Shown piece by piece: positions 44,039 through 53,538 of a stretch of 62,271 nucleotides of DNA. The notes beneath the pieces were generated by a model. That model was given only the letters and a program-made list of their open reading frames with translations, searched no databases and was not told the DNA's origin. The position numbers and the translations under genes were made by a program. Source of the stretch: an uncultured Bacteroidota bacterium (GTDB lineage Bacteria > Bacteroidota > Bacteroidia > Chitinophagales > Chitinophagaceae); NCBI GenBank assembly GCA_903903635.1, contig CAIUZK010000264.1, positions 1 to 62,271 of the forward strand, given 5' to 3'. Each line of letters opens with the position of its first letter. Position 1 is the stretch's first letter.

Positions 44039-46924
44039 ATGAAGAATCGAATCTTCATAAACTTCCTGCTCTTTTTTTCGGTTGCCTGTTTTTTACATGC
44101 AGATGCCCAATACATGCTCATTACGCATTTTAGCGGCTCCGCTGCCTACGGCAGCTATAATGTAACCGTGACCTCCGGAGGAAGTGTCACAACCGGAGGA
44201 AGTTCCTGCTTACCGGCTCCCACAGCTTATTGGATCGCCCCTTCAAGTAGCATTGGTTGGTACACTTATACTTTTAGCGCACCCGTAAGTTCGGTACAGG
44301 TACACGTTGATGGGATGAACGGAGGGACTTATGGAGCTGGCGATATTCTTAAAGTGTTTATCAATGGCGCTCCTTATGTAATCACACCAGCAGATATCAC
44401 GTCTTACACGGGTTGTGGTGGACCAGGGGGGCCTTGTTATCTCCTCGGAGGTTATTTGTATGGGCCGGTTGGAACGACTTTAGTATATACCGGTGCAGAT
44501 ATGACAATCACCTATTGTGGCGGCATTAATTCTATTGAACTCTATACCGACCACTCAACTTCCGGAATGGATTACCATATTGGCATTGATACTTCTGTGG
44601 TCGGCGCGGCATTGGTTGGCGCTATTACCGGCCCTTCTGTTGTCTGCATAGGTTCAACCATCACATTATCCGATACTTCATCTGGTGGCACTTGGGCAAG
44701 CAGCACGCCATCCGTCGCAACAGTATCAGCCGGAGTTGTAACAGGAATTTCAGCCGGAATTGATACCATAAAGTATACAGTTACTACTCTATGCGGCCCC
44801 GTTACGGTAACTAAAGTAATAACTGTAAATCCCAATCCCCCCATTACGGGTATCACTCATGTCTGTATAGGCGCAACCACTACATTAAGCGATGCAATGC
44901 CTGGTGGAACCTGGAGTTCCGTCGCTCCGGGAATTGCAACTATTGGCGCCACCACAAGCATTGTAACCGGCATTTCGGGTGGCACCGCCCTGATCTCTTA
45001 CACTGATGTTTGCGGCACGGTTACAACCACAGTTACAGTCTACCCAGCCCCAACGCCGATATCCGGTATTCTGACTATTTGCGTTGGCTCAACTACCACC
45101 TTAAGCGATGGCCTTTCCGGTGGCACATGGAGTTCCGGCTCCCCAGGCACAGCCTCGGTTGGCTCAGGATCTGGTGTGGTTACAGGAATTGCCGCTGGCA
45201 TTGCCAATATTACATATACTACAACCTGCGGCCAGGCAGTAGCCGCAGTAACAGTACAGGCGGCTCCCGCTCCTATTTCGGGGCCAGCCTCTATTTGCAT
45301 TGGCCACAATGGCACATACACTGATGCGACAGGCGGGGGGTACTGGAGCAGTAGCCATACTGGTATTGCGTCTGTCGGCTCTGTTTCTGGTATTGCTACG
45401 GGGATAAGTGTAGGCACCACCATTATTTCCTATACGCTCGGCCTCAGTTGCACCGCAACAAAAACGGTAACCATCGTCGGTCTACCCGATCCCGGTACGA
45501 TTGTATTTACACCATCACCATACATTAGTTTTTGCACTGGCAGCAAAACAGTCCTTTCGGATACCGTATTAGGTGGCATCTGGAGCATAACCAATAATCA
45601 TGTAACCCTTTCAGGAGATACCCTCACAGCTATAACGCCAGGGCTTGATACTATATATTATACAGTAACCAACGCTTGCGGTTCGGCTGTTGCCATAGAT
45701 TCAATAAGAGTAATTCCTCCACCTCCACCCATTCAGGGACGATTATCAATTTGTCTTGGCGATACTGTAAAACTTTACGATTCCGTTTTTGGGGGAATGT
45801 GGCAAAGCGGCTCTTGCAACCTGTATGCCGATGGCAATTTTTGGGATTCCGGAGTTGTTGTAGGGTTGGCTGCAGGCACTGCCATACTAAGTTATAGCGA
45901 GGATTGGGGTTGCACTACAACCGCTATTGTGACCATTAATGCATTACCGGCAGCAGGCACAATCACCGGCTTTTCACCGCTATGTGTTGGGGCAATTAAG
46001 ATATTCAGAGAGTCGGTAACCGGTGGTATCTGGGGCAGTACAAATAGCGCAGCAGCTTCAATAGACTCCCTTTCCGGCAAGGTAAAAGCTTTAGCTCTGG
46101 GTAATACAATTATTACCTACAAAGTAGGCCCTGATATAAATGGATGCCATAGTACCGCTACATTTCCACTTACAATTATCAACAGGACATTCAATGATTC
46201 TGCAGTTATTACCGATGTAAGATGTAATGGAGACCAGAATGGTTCAATAATGTTGTATGTCATTGGGGCCCATCAGCCTTACTTATACAATTGGCCTAAT
46301 GGAACAACAACACCCTATCTTTTAGATTTATCACCCGGCAGCTATTCGGTCCGTATTTCCGATACGTTTTCACAATGCACTGTTATCGATACCTTTAAAA
46401 TTGTACAACCCGACTCTATACATATCAATCCTGAGGTTAAAAAAGACTATTGCCAGGCACACAACGGCAGTATAGAAATTATAGCTACAGGTGGAATACC
46501 CCCTTACCAATATGCATGGTCCAATTCAGTCATAGGCAATTTCCCCACCAATCTCAGCGCCGGCGATTATGAGTTTACCCTCACCGACCAAAATGGCTGT
46601 AAGAATCAAATTACAATTTCAGTACCCGATACTACCTGCCCCGCTATAATCATACACGATGGCATTTCACCTAATGGCGATGGCATAAATGACACCTGGA
46701 TAATTGAAGGGATACAGAATTATCCTAAAAACATTGTAAAAGTTTTTGATAAATGGGGTGATGAGGTATTCGGAATAGCTAATTATAATAATGATTGGGG
46801 AGGCAAAAGCAAAAATGGCTCATTTGTACCTGATGGAACTTATTATTATCTTGTAAAACTAAATACCTCAGGTGCAACCGGAGGCAATGACATTTTAAAA
46901 GGCGCGTTAATGATTAAACGATAG
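44039..46924 (+). CDS. T9SS type B adhesin with seven Ig-like repeats
   Basis: 961 residues with signal peptide 'MKNRIFINFLLFFSVACFLHADAQ'. Residues about 25-190 form a domain I do not recognise, rich in G, S, T and Y with 'GDILKVFINGAPYVITPADI' and 'MTITYCGGINSIELYTD', which may be a beta-sandwich. Seven Ig-like repeats follow (about 195-715), then two SprB-type repeats and a type B C-terminal domain ('ISPNGDGINDTWII', 'FVPDGTYYYLVK'). Its last 260 residues align closely in order with the upstream adhesin, so the two genes share a duplicated 3' half. It is followed after eight bases by the PorP/SprF gene. Confidence 0.87.
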   Translation: MKNRIFINFLLFFSVACFLHADAQYMLITHFSGSAAYGSYNVTVTSGGSVTTGGSSCLPAPTAYWIAPSSSIGWYTYTFSAPVSSVQVHVDGMNGGTYGAGDILKVFINGAPYVITPADITSYTGCGGPGGPCYLLGGYLYGPVGTTLVYTGADMTITYCGGINSIELYTDHSTSGMDYHIGIDTSVVGAALVGAITGPSVVCIGSTITLSDTSSGGTWASSTPSVATVSAGVVTGISAGIDTIKYTVTTLCGPVTVTKVITVNPNPPITGITHVCIGATTTLSDAMPGGTWSSVAPGIATIGATTSIVTGISGGTALISYTDVCGTVTTTVTVYPAPTPISGILTICVGSTTTLSDGLSGGTWSSGSPGTASVGSGSGVVTGIAAGIANITYTTTCGQAVAAVTVQAAPAPISGPASICIGHNGTYTDATGGGYWSSSHTGIASVGSVSGIATGISVGTTIISYTLGLSCTATKTVTIVGLPDPGTIVFTPSPYISFCTGSKTVLSDTVLGGIWSITNNHVTLSGDTLTAITPGLDTIYYTVTNACGSAVAIDSIRVIPPPPPIQGRLSICLGDTVKLYDSVFGGMWQSGSCNLYADGNFWDSGVVVGLAAGTAILSYSEDWGCTTTAIVTINALPAAGTITGFSPLCVGAIKIFRESVTGGIWGSTNSAAASIDSLSGKVKALALGNTIITYKVGPDINGCHSTATFPLTIINRTFNDSAVITDVRCNGDQNGSIMLYVIGAHQPYLYNWPNGTTTPYLLDLSPGSYSVRISDTFSQCTVIDTFKIVQPDSIHINPEVKKDYCQAHNGSIEIIATGGIPPYQYAWSNSVIGNFPTNLSAGDYEFTLTDQNGCKNQITISVPDTTCPAIIIHDGISPNGDGINDTWIIEGIQNYPKNIVKVFDKWGDEVFGIANYNNDWGGKSKNGSFVPDGTYYYLVKLNTSGATGGNDILKGALMIKR

Positions 46925-46932
46925 ATCAACTT

Positions 46933-47892
46933 ATGAACCGGAAATATTTTCTCCTGCTGACAATAATGCTTTTGCCCCTGTGTTCTTTTGGGCAGAGCGA
47001 TCAGCACTACACCATGTTTATGTACAACAAACTGTTGTACAATCCCGCCTATGCAGGAAGCCACGATCTCACCACCATAAATGCCGATTATCGCGACCAG
47101 TGGGATGCAATTAATGGCGCACCCAAAACCGCAAACATTACTATTGATGCCCCCATAGGCAGTTTCATGAAATCTTTCAGAAAGGTAGCGCTTGGATTTA
47201 GTATGACCAATGAAACTTTAGGTGTTGAGCGAAATACTGATTTCAAAACCTGCTATGCTTATCGTATTAAGTTCAAATCCTGTATTTTGTCCATGGGGCT
47301 AAGTGCGGGAGCCGATTTATACAGCGCAAATTACAGCGACCTGAATCTCTACCAGCCAAATGACCCAAACTTCGCACATAATGTTAAAAATAATGTGCTG
47401 CCCAATTTTGGCGCCGGGGTCTATGTTTATGACGACAAATCTTATTTGAGCTTTTCAGTTCCCAATATGCTGCAGAATGCCTACGATAAGAATGAGATCC
47501 GCATCCATAACAATATTGCCAAACAATCTACTGGCCTGTATATATCTACCGGATATGTTTTTACAGTAAACGAAACCATGAAGCTGGAACCGAATGCTAT
47601 TATGCGCATGGCAGGTCAGGGTAACAATACCTTGCCAATGAGTTTCGATATCAATCTTTCAGCCATTTACCTCGAAAGATTCCTGATAGGGCTCACCTAC
47701 CGCACCGACAAATCATTCGAAGGTATCGTCCATCTTCAGGCCACACAAAGGATTAATGTAGGATATGCATACGATTACCTCATTTCCGGCTTAAGCGGTT
47801 ATTCCGGCGGCACTCATGAAATCGTTGTCGGTTACGACATAATTAAAGACAACTCAAAATTCCTTACACCACGATTCATAAAGAAATTTTAA
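46933..47892 (+). CDS. PorP/SprF-family T9SS outer-membrane protein
   Basis: A 319-residue outer-membrane beta-barrel. The signal peptide ends SFGQ, and the family start 'SDQHYTMFMYNKLLYNPAYAGSHD' follows. The middle has 'YRDQWDAINGAPKTANITIDAPI', and the C-terminal half alternates strands up to 'EIVVGYDI'. PorP/SprF proteins work with T9SS type B cargo, binding the C-terminal domain after export and holding it at the surface. It follows two type B adhesins and precedes an OmpA protein, which fits that role exactly. The start is eight bases after the adhesin stop. Confidence 0.9.
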   Translation: MNRKYFLLLTIMLLPLCSFGQSDQHYTMFMYNKLLYNPAYAGSHDLTTINADYRDQWDAINGAPKTANITIDAPIGSFMKSFRKVALGFSMTNETLGVERNTDFKTCYAYRIKFKSCILSMGLSAGADLYSANYSDLNLYQPNDPNFAHNVKNNVLPNFGAGVYVYDDKSYLSFSVPNMLQNAYDKNEIRIHNNIAKQSTGLYISTGYVFTVNETMKLEPNAIMRMAGQGNNTLPMSFDINLSAIYLERFLIGLTYRTDKSFEGIVHLQATQRINVGYAYDYLISGLSGYSGGTHEIVVGYDIIKDNSKFLTPRFIKKF

Positions 47893-47912
47893 CTACCCCT
47901 GCTGGCTTCATT

Positions 47913-49916
47913 ATGAAACAAATGCGATACATATTTCATATCCTCTCTTTACTGCTTATCTGTAATACAGTCATGGCAAAAAAAGAGAATAAAGACCTGA
48001 TGAAGGCCAGTTATTATTATACTCACTTTGCATACTTCGAGGCCATACCCTATTATGAGAAAATAGCCCCGGTAATGAACGATCCTGTTATCTATTCCCA
48101 GATGGCAGATTGTTACAACGCCACCAATAATACAGAAAAGGCAACGGAAACCTATGCTAAAGCTGTAGCCTTACCTGGCTGCAGCAGCATAGTTATGCTG
48201 AGGTATGCACAACTACTGATGCAGCTAACCCGTTATGAAGAGGCGGCAAAGTGGCTTAAAGAATATAAAAAAACAAACAAAACCGATCAACGGGCCGACA
48301 ATATGATAGCAGGCTGCCTGAAAGCTAAAGCAATATTAGGTTCTATTCCGCAAGGCACTACTACCCTTCTGCCATTCAATACAGATGGTTCTGAATTTGC
48401 CCCAACCCTTTGGAAAGGAATGCTCGTTTTTGCATCCGATACGGCCATTGACACTAAGAAGAAAACCGACAACTGGTCTGGTCATTCGTACTATAATATA
48501 TATAGTGTTCACTGCGATGGCAACGGAAATTGTACCGGAGATCTGAATAAGCTGACCGAAACAAAACAATTGAATTCCCAATTCCATGATGGCCCGTGCA
48601 CCTTCAGCGCCGATGGCAAACAGATGTATTACACGCGCAGCAGGAGTAAAAACAACTTTATGAGTAAGGGGTCTATACCCAACAAGGACAGCATTGTTTT
48701 ATTGGAAATTATGATAGCTGATGATTTCGATTCGTCATCAAGGAAATTTAAAACGGTTACTCCCTTCGAGTACAATAGTAAGGCGTATTCTGTTGCCCAT
48801 CCTGCCATTAGCCCCAATGGTCAGGTATTGGTATTTTCATCCAATAAACCCAATGGCGCAGGTTGCTCAGACCTCTATTTCTGCCGGAAAGTACACAACA
48901 AGTGGGCCAAACCGCAAAATGCCGGTTCAGCAATCAATACCGAAGGAGAAGAAATGTTTCCTTTCTGGGGCGACGAATCCACTTTGTTTTTCTCATCCGA
49001 TGGGCACGAGGGACTGGGTGGCCTGGATATTTACCAATGCAAATGGAATAACACCTCTGGAATATTTACCGATCCTGTGAATATTGGCACGCCTATCAAT
49101 TCATCATACGATGATATCTCCCTTGCTCTATTTGCCGATGGCCGCAGCACTTATTTCTCTTCCAACAGGCCGGCAAATAAAGGAGGAGATAACCTATGGT
49201 TCTATAAAAAAGAAAAGCTTTATCTGCATTTGACGGTAACAGATTCCGCTACTCGCCAACCATTATCAGACGTTAACCTATCTATAAATACCACCTATCA
49301 CCCAATTGATACCTTCACCAACATTTCCGGCATGTACTTCTCTCAACTTTTTCCTGGTGCACAATACACCATAAAAATAAGTAAAGACCATTACCTGCCC
49401 GGGCAAATATCATTTATAGCCACAAGTCAGAAAGATATAGATACTATCTACAAAACTGTTTCTTTATTCACTCCACCGCCGCCATTGGTTAATAAAACAG
49501 ATACAATTGAACCGGTTCCCACATCCTTCGTGAAAATTGTGGGCACACCCGAAGTAGACAAAATATATGAGATTGGCCATTTCTATTTCGCCTTCAACAG
49601 CGCCGAACTGAATGATACCGCTAAGGTTGTGCTCGACAGCTTAGTCGACTTTCTGGCAATGAGACCCACCATGAAGATCCAGATAAGGGCGCATACCGAT
49701 TGCCGTGGTGGTGATGCCTACAACCTGAAATTATCCGACGAACGGGCACACTCTGTGGTCAACTACCTTAAACAAAAAGGCATTACTGCCGAAAGACTTA
49801 CCTATAAAGGTTTTGGATTGCGTGAACCTCATATACCCTGCCCCATTTGCGAAAAATGTTCAGAAAGGCAGCATTACCTTAACCGGGTACTTGAGTTTAA
49901 AGTGTTGCAGTTATAG
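47913..49916 (+). CDS. PorE-like TPR / propeller / OmpA protein
   Basis: 667 residues. After the signal peptide come TPR helices (about 25-145), WD40/PD40-like propeller strands (about 150-425; 'HPAISPNGQVLVFSSNKPNGAGCSDLYF', 'LGGLDIYQCKW', 'TYFSSNRPANKGGDNLWF'), a carboxypeptidase regulatory-like segment (about 430-500) and a C-terminal OmpA domain (about 545-667; 'IQIRAHTDCRGGDAYNLKLSDERAHSVVNYL' in two parts). The end carries an unusual CPICEKC cluster before 'YLNRVLEFKVL'. The order matches PorE, which links T9SS components to peptidoglycan. It closes the adhesin operon, 20 bases after the PorP/SprF gene. Confidence 0.87.
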   Translation: MKQMRYIFHILSLLLICNTVMAKKENKDLMKASYYYTHFAYFEAIPYYEKIAPVMNDPVIYSQMADCYNATNNTEKATETYAKAVALPGCSSIVMLRYAQLLMQLTRYEEAAKWLKEYKKTNKTDQRADNMIAGCLKAKAILGSIPQGTTTLLPFNTDGSEFAPTLWKGMLVFASDTAIDTKKKTDNWSGHSYYNIYSVHCDGNGNCTGDLNKLTETKQLNSQFHDGPCTFSADGKQMYYTRSRSKNNFMSKGSIPNKDSIVLLEIMIADDFDSSSRKFKTVTPFEYNSKAYSVAHPAISPNGQVLVFSSNKPNGAGCSDLYFCRKVHNKWAKPQNAGSAINTEGEEMFPFWGDESTLFFSSDGHEGLGGLDIYQCKWNNTSGIFTDPVNIGTPINSSYDDISLALFADGRSTYFSSNRPANKGGDNLWFYKKEKLYLHLTVTDSATRQPLSDVNLSINTTYHPIDTFTNISGMYFSQLFPGAQYTIKISKDHYLPGQISFIATSQKDIDTIYKTVSLFTPPPPLVNKTDTIEPVPTSFVKIVGTPEVDKIYEIGHFYFAFNSAELNDTAKVVLDSLVDFLAMRPTMKIQIRAHTDCRGGDAYNLKLSDERAHSVVNYLKQKGITAERLTYKGFGLREPHIPCPICEKCSERQHYLNRVLEFKVLQL

Positions 49917-50057
49917 GTTAGTTCAATTGCCAATATTTCAAAATCAATTAACGGGCATCTTTCCTATTCATCCGCATGCGAAATGGCCATTGGGTTTATT
50001 CTTTTCATTTTTTAATTTATCTTTCCATCCTGATTTACAACAAGTATAGAAGTACTT

Positions 50058-51548
50058 ATGACTAAAGACAATCAATATAAAATCGGGAAACCTCAAATTA
50101 TTATTGCTTTATTCTTCAGCATTATACTACTCATTATCAATATAATACGCATTATCAGGATACCTATTACTATCGATGAAACCGGCTATTCTACAAATGA
50201 AACATATCTGCAATTGGTGCAGGATGTAGGCGGAGGTGCCAACAATCACATTTTCCATTCTGTCCTTCGCAAGTTTTTTGTTGAGCTTTTTAATGATCAC
50301 TTGTTTTTCATCCGGTTCGATAGTCTTTTGGCACATTGCCTGTTCCTGGTTTATACCTGGCTGCTTACCCGGCTGCTATTTTCTAACCGTTGGTGGCAGT
50401 TATGCAGCTTCATGATGCTCAATCTCATCGGGCCTTTGATATTCGACTTTTGGGGACTTAGCCGGGGATATGCATTGGGGCTGGCACTTATGACAACAAG
50501 TATTTATTACCTGATCAGGTATATAGATAGCAAAAAAATCCATTTTCTGGCAATAGCGTTATTTATCGGTATTTTCACTGTATACAGCAATTTCAGTTTC
50601 ATTAATTACTACGTAACACTTTGTTGCATTATAGTCATTCGGAATATCATTTTCAGAGATAATACTACCGTAAGATCAACCGTGTTAAAAGAGATCGGAA
50701 TTATGATTCTGGCTGCTGCTCTGCTGGTAGTCTTAATTGCTGGCCCATTATTACTTGTACTAAAAAACGGAGAATTGTCATTTATGGGCAAGACCGGTTT
50801 TATAGAAGACACAATTCAATCATTGTTTAAGGACGGCTTTTATCTGGGGCGACCAGAAAATAAAACACTGGTCAATAAGCTTTCCTGGGCTGTTGTTGGC
50901 TACTCGGTTGTTGCCGGATTTTATTGGCTGGTACTTTATATAATAAGAAGGAAGTCTATAAATGAGGAAAGCAATACCATTATCAGGTACGGTATAACGT
51001 TCTACCTGCTCCTGATTATTCCTGCTATCTCGCTAATTATTCAGCACCATATTTTAGGTATCAATTACCTTACAGATCGTACAGCGCTATTTTTCATTGT
51101 TTTATTTGCGCTTCACCTTACTATATTTCTTTACTCGATTACTCCAAAAGTCCCGGCTATCCGGTGGGCTTTTTTTCTGATCGTACTATTATTGGTTGGT
51201 TACAATTTTTCGACAACTATTAAGCTACATTTTGTGAGGCTATGGTGGTTCAATATGGACGACATCCATGTGCTAAATCGTATAAATAACGAAACTCAGA
51301 AAAAGGAAGGAAAAATCAAGATTCATCCCAATTGGCTGTTTATTCCATCATTCAATTACGATATGCAACAACATTTTCCGGGAAGATTCGAAACGGTATA
51401 TGATACCCGCATTTTGCCGGGATCCGATACTACATTCGATTACTACTATATCGCTTCCGATGAACCCACAGATACCCTTAAGTTAAGATACCACCTCGAC
51501 ACTACATTCGTATATGGTGGATTTGCTTTGTATAAAAGGAATAAGTAA
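50058..51548 (+). CDS. GT-C-like polytopic membrane protein
   Basis: 496 residues with about 11 membrane helices. The first periplasmic loop holds 'ITIDETGYSTNETYLQLV', an acidic pair as in GT-C glycosyltransferases of the PMT/ArnT type, and 'GGANNHIFHSVLRKFF', which resembles the ANNH-containing loop in those proteins. The C terminus is a soluble domain of about 100 residues. It may transfer a lipid-linked sugar in the periplasm. Family membership is not certain without a profile search. It lies 141 bases after the adhesin operon and could glycosylate its products, which is only an inference. It converges on yggS, seven bases away. Confidence 0.6.
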   Translation: MTKDNQYKIGKPQIIIALFFSIILLIINIIRIIRIPITIDETGYSTNETYLQLVQDVGGGANNHIFHSVLRKFFVELFNDHLFFIRFDSLLAHCLFLVYTWLLTRLLFSNRWWQLCSFMMLNLIGPLIFDFWGLSRGYALGLALMTTSIYYLIRYIDSKKIHFLAIALFIGIFTVYSNFSFINYYVTLCCIIVIRNIIFRDNTTVRSTVLKEIGIMILAAALLVVLIAGPLLLVLKNGELSFMGKTGFIEDTIQSLFKDGFYLGRPENKTLVNKLSWAVVGYSVVAGFYWLVLYIIRRKSINEESNTIIRYGITFYLLLIIPAISLIIQHHILGINYLTDRTALFFIVLFALHLTIFLYSITPKVPAIRWAFFLIVLLLVGYNFSTTIKLHFVRLWWFNMDDIHVLNRINNETQKKEGKIKIHPNWLFIPSFNYDMQQHFPGRFETVYDTRILPGSDTTFDYYYIASDEPTDTLKLRYHLDTTFVYGGFALYKRNK

Positions 51549-51555
51549 TTGCCCG

Positions 51556-52245
51556 CTAAACACTTGTATGCGGCAATCTTGATCCGAATAGCAGGCTGCC
51601 AATTCTTACCAGGTTACTCCCCGCTTCAATGGCTGTGGCATAGTCTGCGCTCATGCCGCACGAGCACGTATCAAAATAGGTTTTGCCGAAAAACGTAGTA
51701 TCTCCCAGAAAAGTAAAGAAATTGTGCAGTCGTTTAAATTCAGTGAGCACCTGTTCTGTATTATCTGTATTGGTGGCCATACCCATTATCCCGCATATTC
51801 TTACATTGCCAAACTGTGCTTGCTGAGCATCATAATGGTCAAGCAATACAATGATCTCTTTCTCATCCATTCCGAATTTGGTTTCCTCATCGGCAATATA
51901 CATTTGCAACAAAACATCTACTACCCTTCCCACCTTTTCTGCCTGCTTGTTGATCTCAGCCAGCAACTTAAAACTATCAACAGTATGAACCAAATGTACA
52001 AACTGAACGATCTGCTTTACTTTGTTGCTTTGTAAATGGCCTATAAAGTGCCACTTAATATCCTGCGGCAGAAGTGGCTGTTTTTCAACAAGTTCCTGAA
52101 CATAATTTTCACCAAAATCTCTTTGACCAAGTTCATAAAGCGCAGCAATATCTTCAACTGGTTTGGTTTTCGAAACAGCTACCAATTTCACATTTTGGGC
52201 TGTCAACTCTTTATGCAATCGCTCCCATGCTTCCTTATTCACCAT
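51556..52245 (-). CDS. yggS: YggS/PROSC-family PLP homeostasis protein
   Basis: 229 residues. The PLP lysine is K26 in VAVSKTKP. The family motifs 'DFGENYVQELVEK', 'WHFIGHLQSNKVKQIV', 'FGMDEKEI' and 'SCGMSADYATAIEAGSNLVRIGSLLFG' are all present. YggS binds PLP without a known enzymatic activity and buffers free PLP in the cytoplasm, affecting branched-chain and pantothenate metabolism. panB lies 55 bases upstream on the same strand, so the pair may be co-transcribed, which fits the known link between YggS and these pathways. Confidence 0.92.
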   Translation of the reverse strand: MVNKEAWERLHKELTAQNVKLVAVSKTKPVEDIAALYELGQRDFGENYVQELVEKQPLLPQDIKWHFIGHLQSNKVKQIVQFVHLVHTVDSFKLLAEINKQAEKVGRVVDVLLQMYIADEETKFGMDEKEIIVLLDHYDAQQAQFGNVRICGIMGMATNTDNTEQVLTEFKRLHNFFTFLGDTTFFGKTYFDTCSCGMSADYATAIEAGSNLVRIGSLLFGSRLPHTSV

Positions 52246-52300
52246 AATAAACCTTATTGATCGCTGATGTCTGATTAATACTGTTCAGCCTGCTAACTGA

Positions 52301-53116
52301 CTAATACTGCTCTCCTTCATTAGGAAAATCTCTGTCCTTAACGTCTTTTATAAAACGCTTTGTAGCATCCCCTATTTCGTCATATAGATTGAGATACCGA
52401 CGGAGAAACCGCGGCGAAAAATCTTTGGTGATGCCCAACATGTCATGCATTACAAGTACCTGACCATCTACATGCATTCCGGCTCCTATACCTATTACCG
52501 GAATAGTCAACTCTTTGGCAACCCTGGCACCCAAAGAGGCTGGTATTTTTTCAAGTACTAAAGAAAAACAACCTGCCTCCTGCAACTTGTTAGCATTATG
52601 CAATAGGATTTCAGCTTCTTCCTCTTCCTTTGCCCTTACTGCATAAGTCCCGAACTTGTAAATAGATTGCGGTGTGAGTCCCAGATGCCCCATTACTGGT
52701 ACACCCGCCCCTGTGATCCGCTTAATAGATTCAGCCACTTCTTCCCCACCCTCCAACTTAATACCATGTGCTCCTGCCTCTTTCATAATTCTAATGGCCG
52801 ATATCAGCGCTTCCTTGCTGTTGCCCTGGTAGCTGCCAAAAGGAAGATCTACTATCACCAGGCACCGCTGACAAGCCCTGATCACGCTTTGAGCATGATA
52901 GATCATCTGGTCAAGCGTAATAGGAAGCGTGGTCTCATGCCCTGCCATAACATTCGATGCAGAGTCGCCTACCAGCAATACATCAATACCCGAATCATCC
53001 AAAATCCTGGCCATCGAAAAGTCGTAAGCTGTTAGCATACTAATCTTTTCGCCCTGCTGCTTCATCGACTGCAGCGTATGCGTGGTAACACGCTTTATTT
53101 CTCCGTGTATGGACAT
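52301..53116 (-). CDS. panB: 3-methyl-2-oxobutanoate hydroxymethyltransferase
   Basis: 271 residues. The enzyme makes ketopantoate from 2-oxoisovalerate and methylene-tetrahydrofolate, the first step of pantothenate synthesis. Metal and catalytic residues are visible: D51 in [13 protein letters not shown]90 in [10 protein letters not shown]122 in KLEGG and E189 in VLEKIPA. '[10 protein letters not shown]' and 'IGIGAG' are further family motifs. The ATG at 53116 gives the standard start. Its substrate is the 2-oxo acid of valine, the same compound that IlvE handles. It lies divergent from the NlpC/P60 gene. Confidence 0.95.
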   Translation of the reverse strand: MSIHGEIKRVTTHTLQSMKQQGEKISMLTAYDFSMARILDDSGIDVLLVGDSASNVMAGHETTLPITLDQMIYHAQSVIRACQRCLVIVDLPFGSYQGNSKEALISAIRIMKEAGAHGIKLEGGEEVAESIKRITGAGVPVMGHLGLTPQSIYKFGTYAVRAKEEEEAEILLHNANKLQEAGCFSLVLEKIPASLGARVAKELTIPVIGIGAGMHVDGQVLVMHDMLGITKDFSPRFLRRYLNLYDEIGDATKRFIKDVKDRDFPNEGEQY

Positions 53117-53538
53117 AAATTAAACCCGCATCAGCAGGCATTTATTTTGAGGTGTAAAAGTAGTACTTAAACCCTAAAACTTAAATGAAATTATATCATT
53201 CAGGAGCTTCACATTCGATTGATTACTCAATCTGAATTATGCCAAATTAAATATTGCTCAGACCATAAGGCAACCACCTAATTTAAAATGCATTATTTTC
53301 GCATATTTCATCTTCTTATGAAATAATTTTCTTATGAATCTCCGAATTCATACCGCACAATTTATTTATGTTTATATTCTTTAACTTATAAACCAAAATA
53401 AAAACGCCAGAGTTAAGTAGTTGAAATAATTCTATTTGATTACTGGTTGATTATTATACTTTGAGAGAAAATAAATCACAAAATCGCCTTTCTTTTTCGT
53501 GGAATGAATATTATCTTTAAAATCCTAAAGTTATATTT
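53117..53538. other. 422-base non-coding interval
   Basis: This divergent gap lies between panB and the NlpC/P60 gene. It is AT-rich and carries no gene-like frame. A 10-base direct repeat, TTCTTATGAA, occurs at 53313-53322 and 53329-53338. No exact TAnnTTTG box was seen; TATACTTTG at 53455-53463 is one base off in spacing. Confidence 0.45.
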
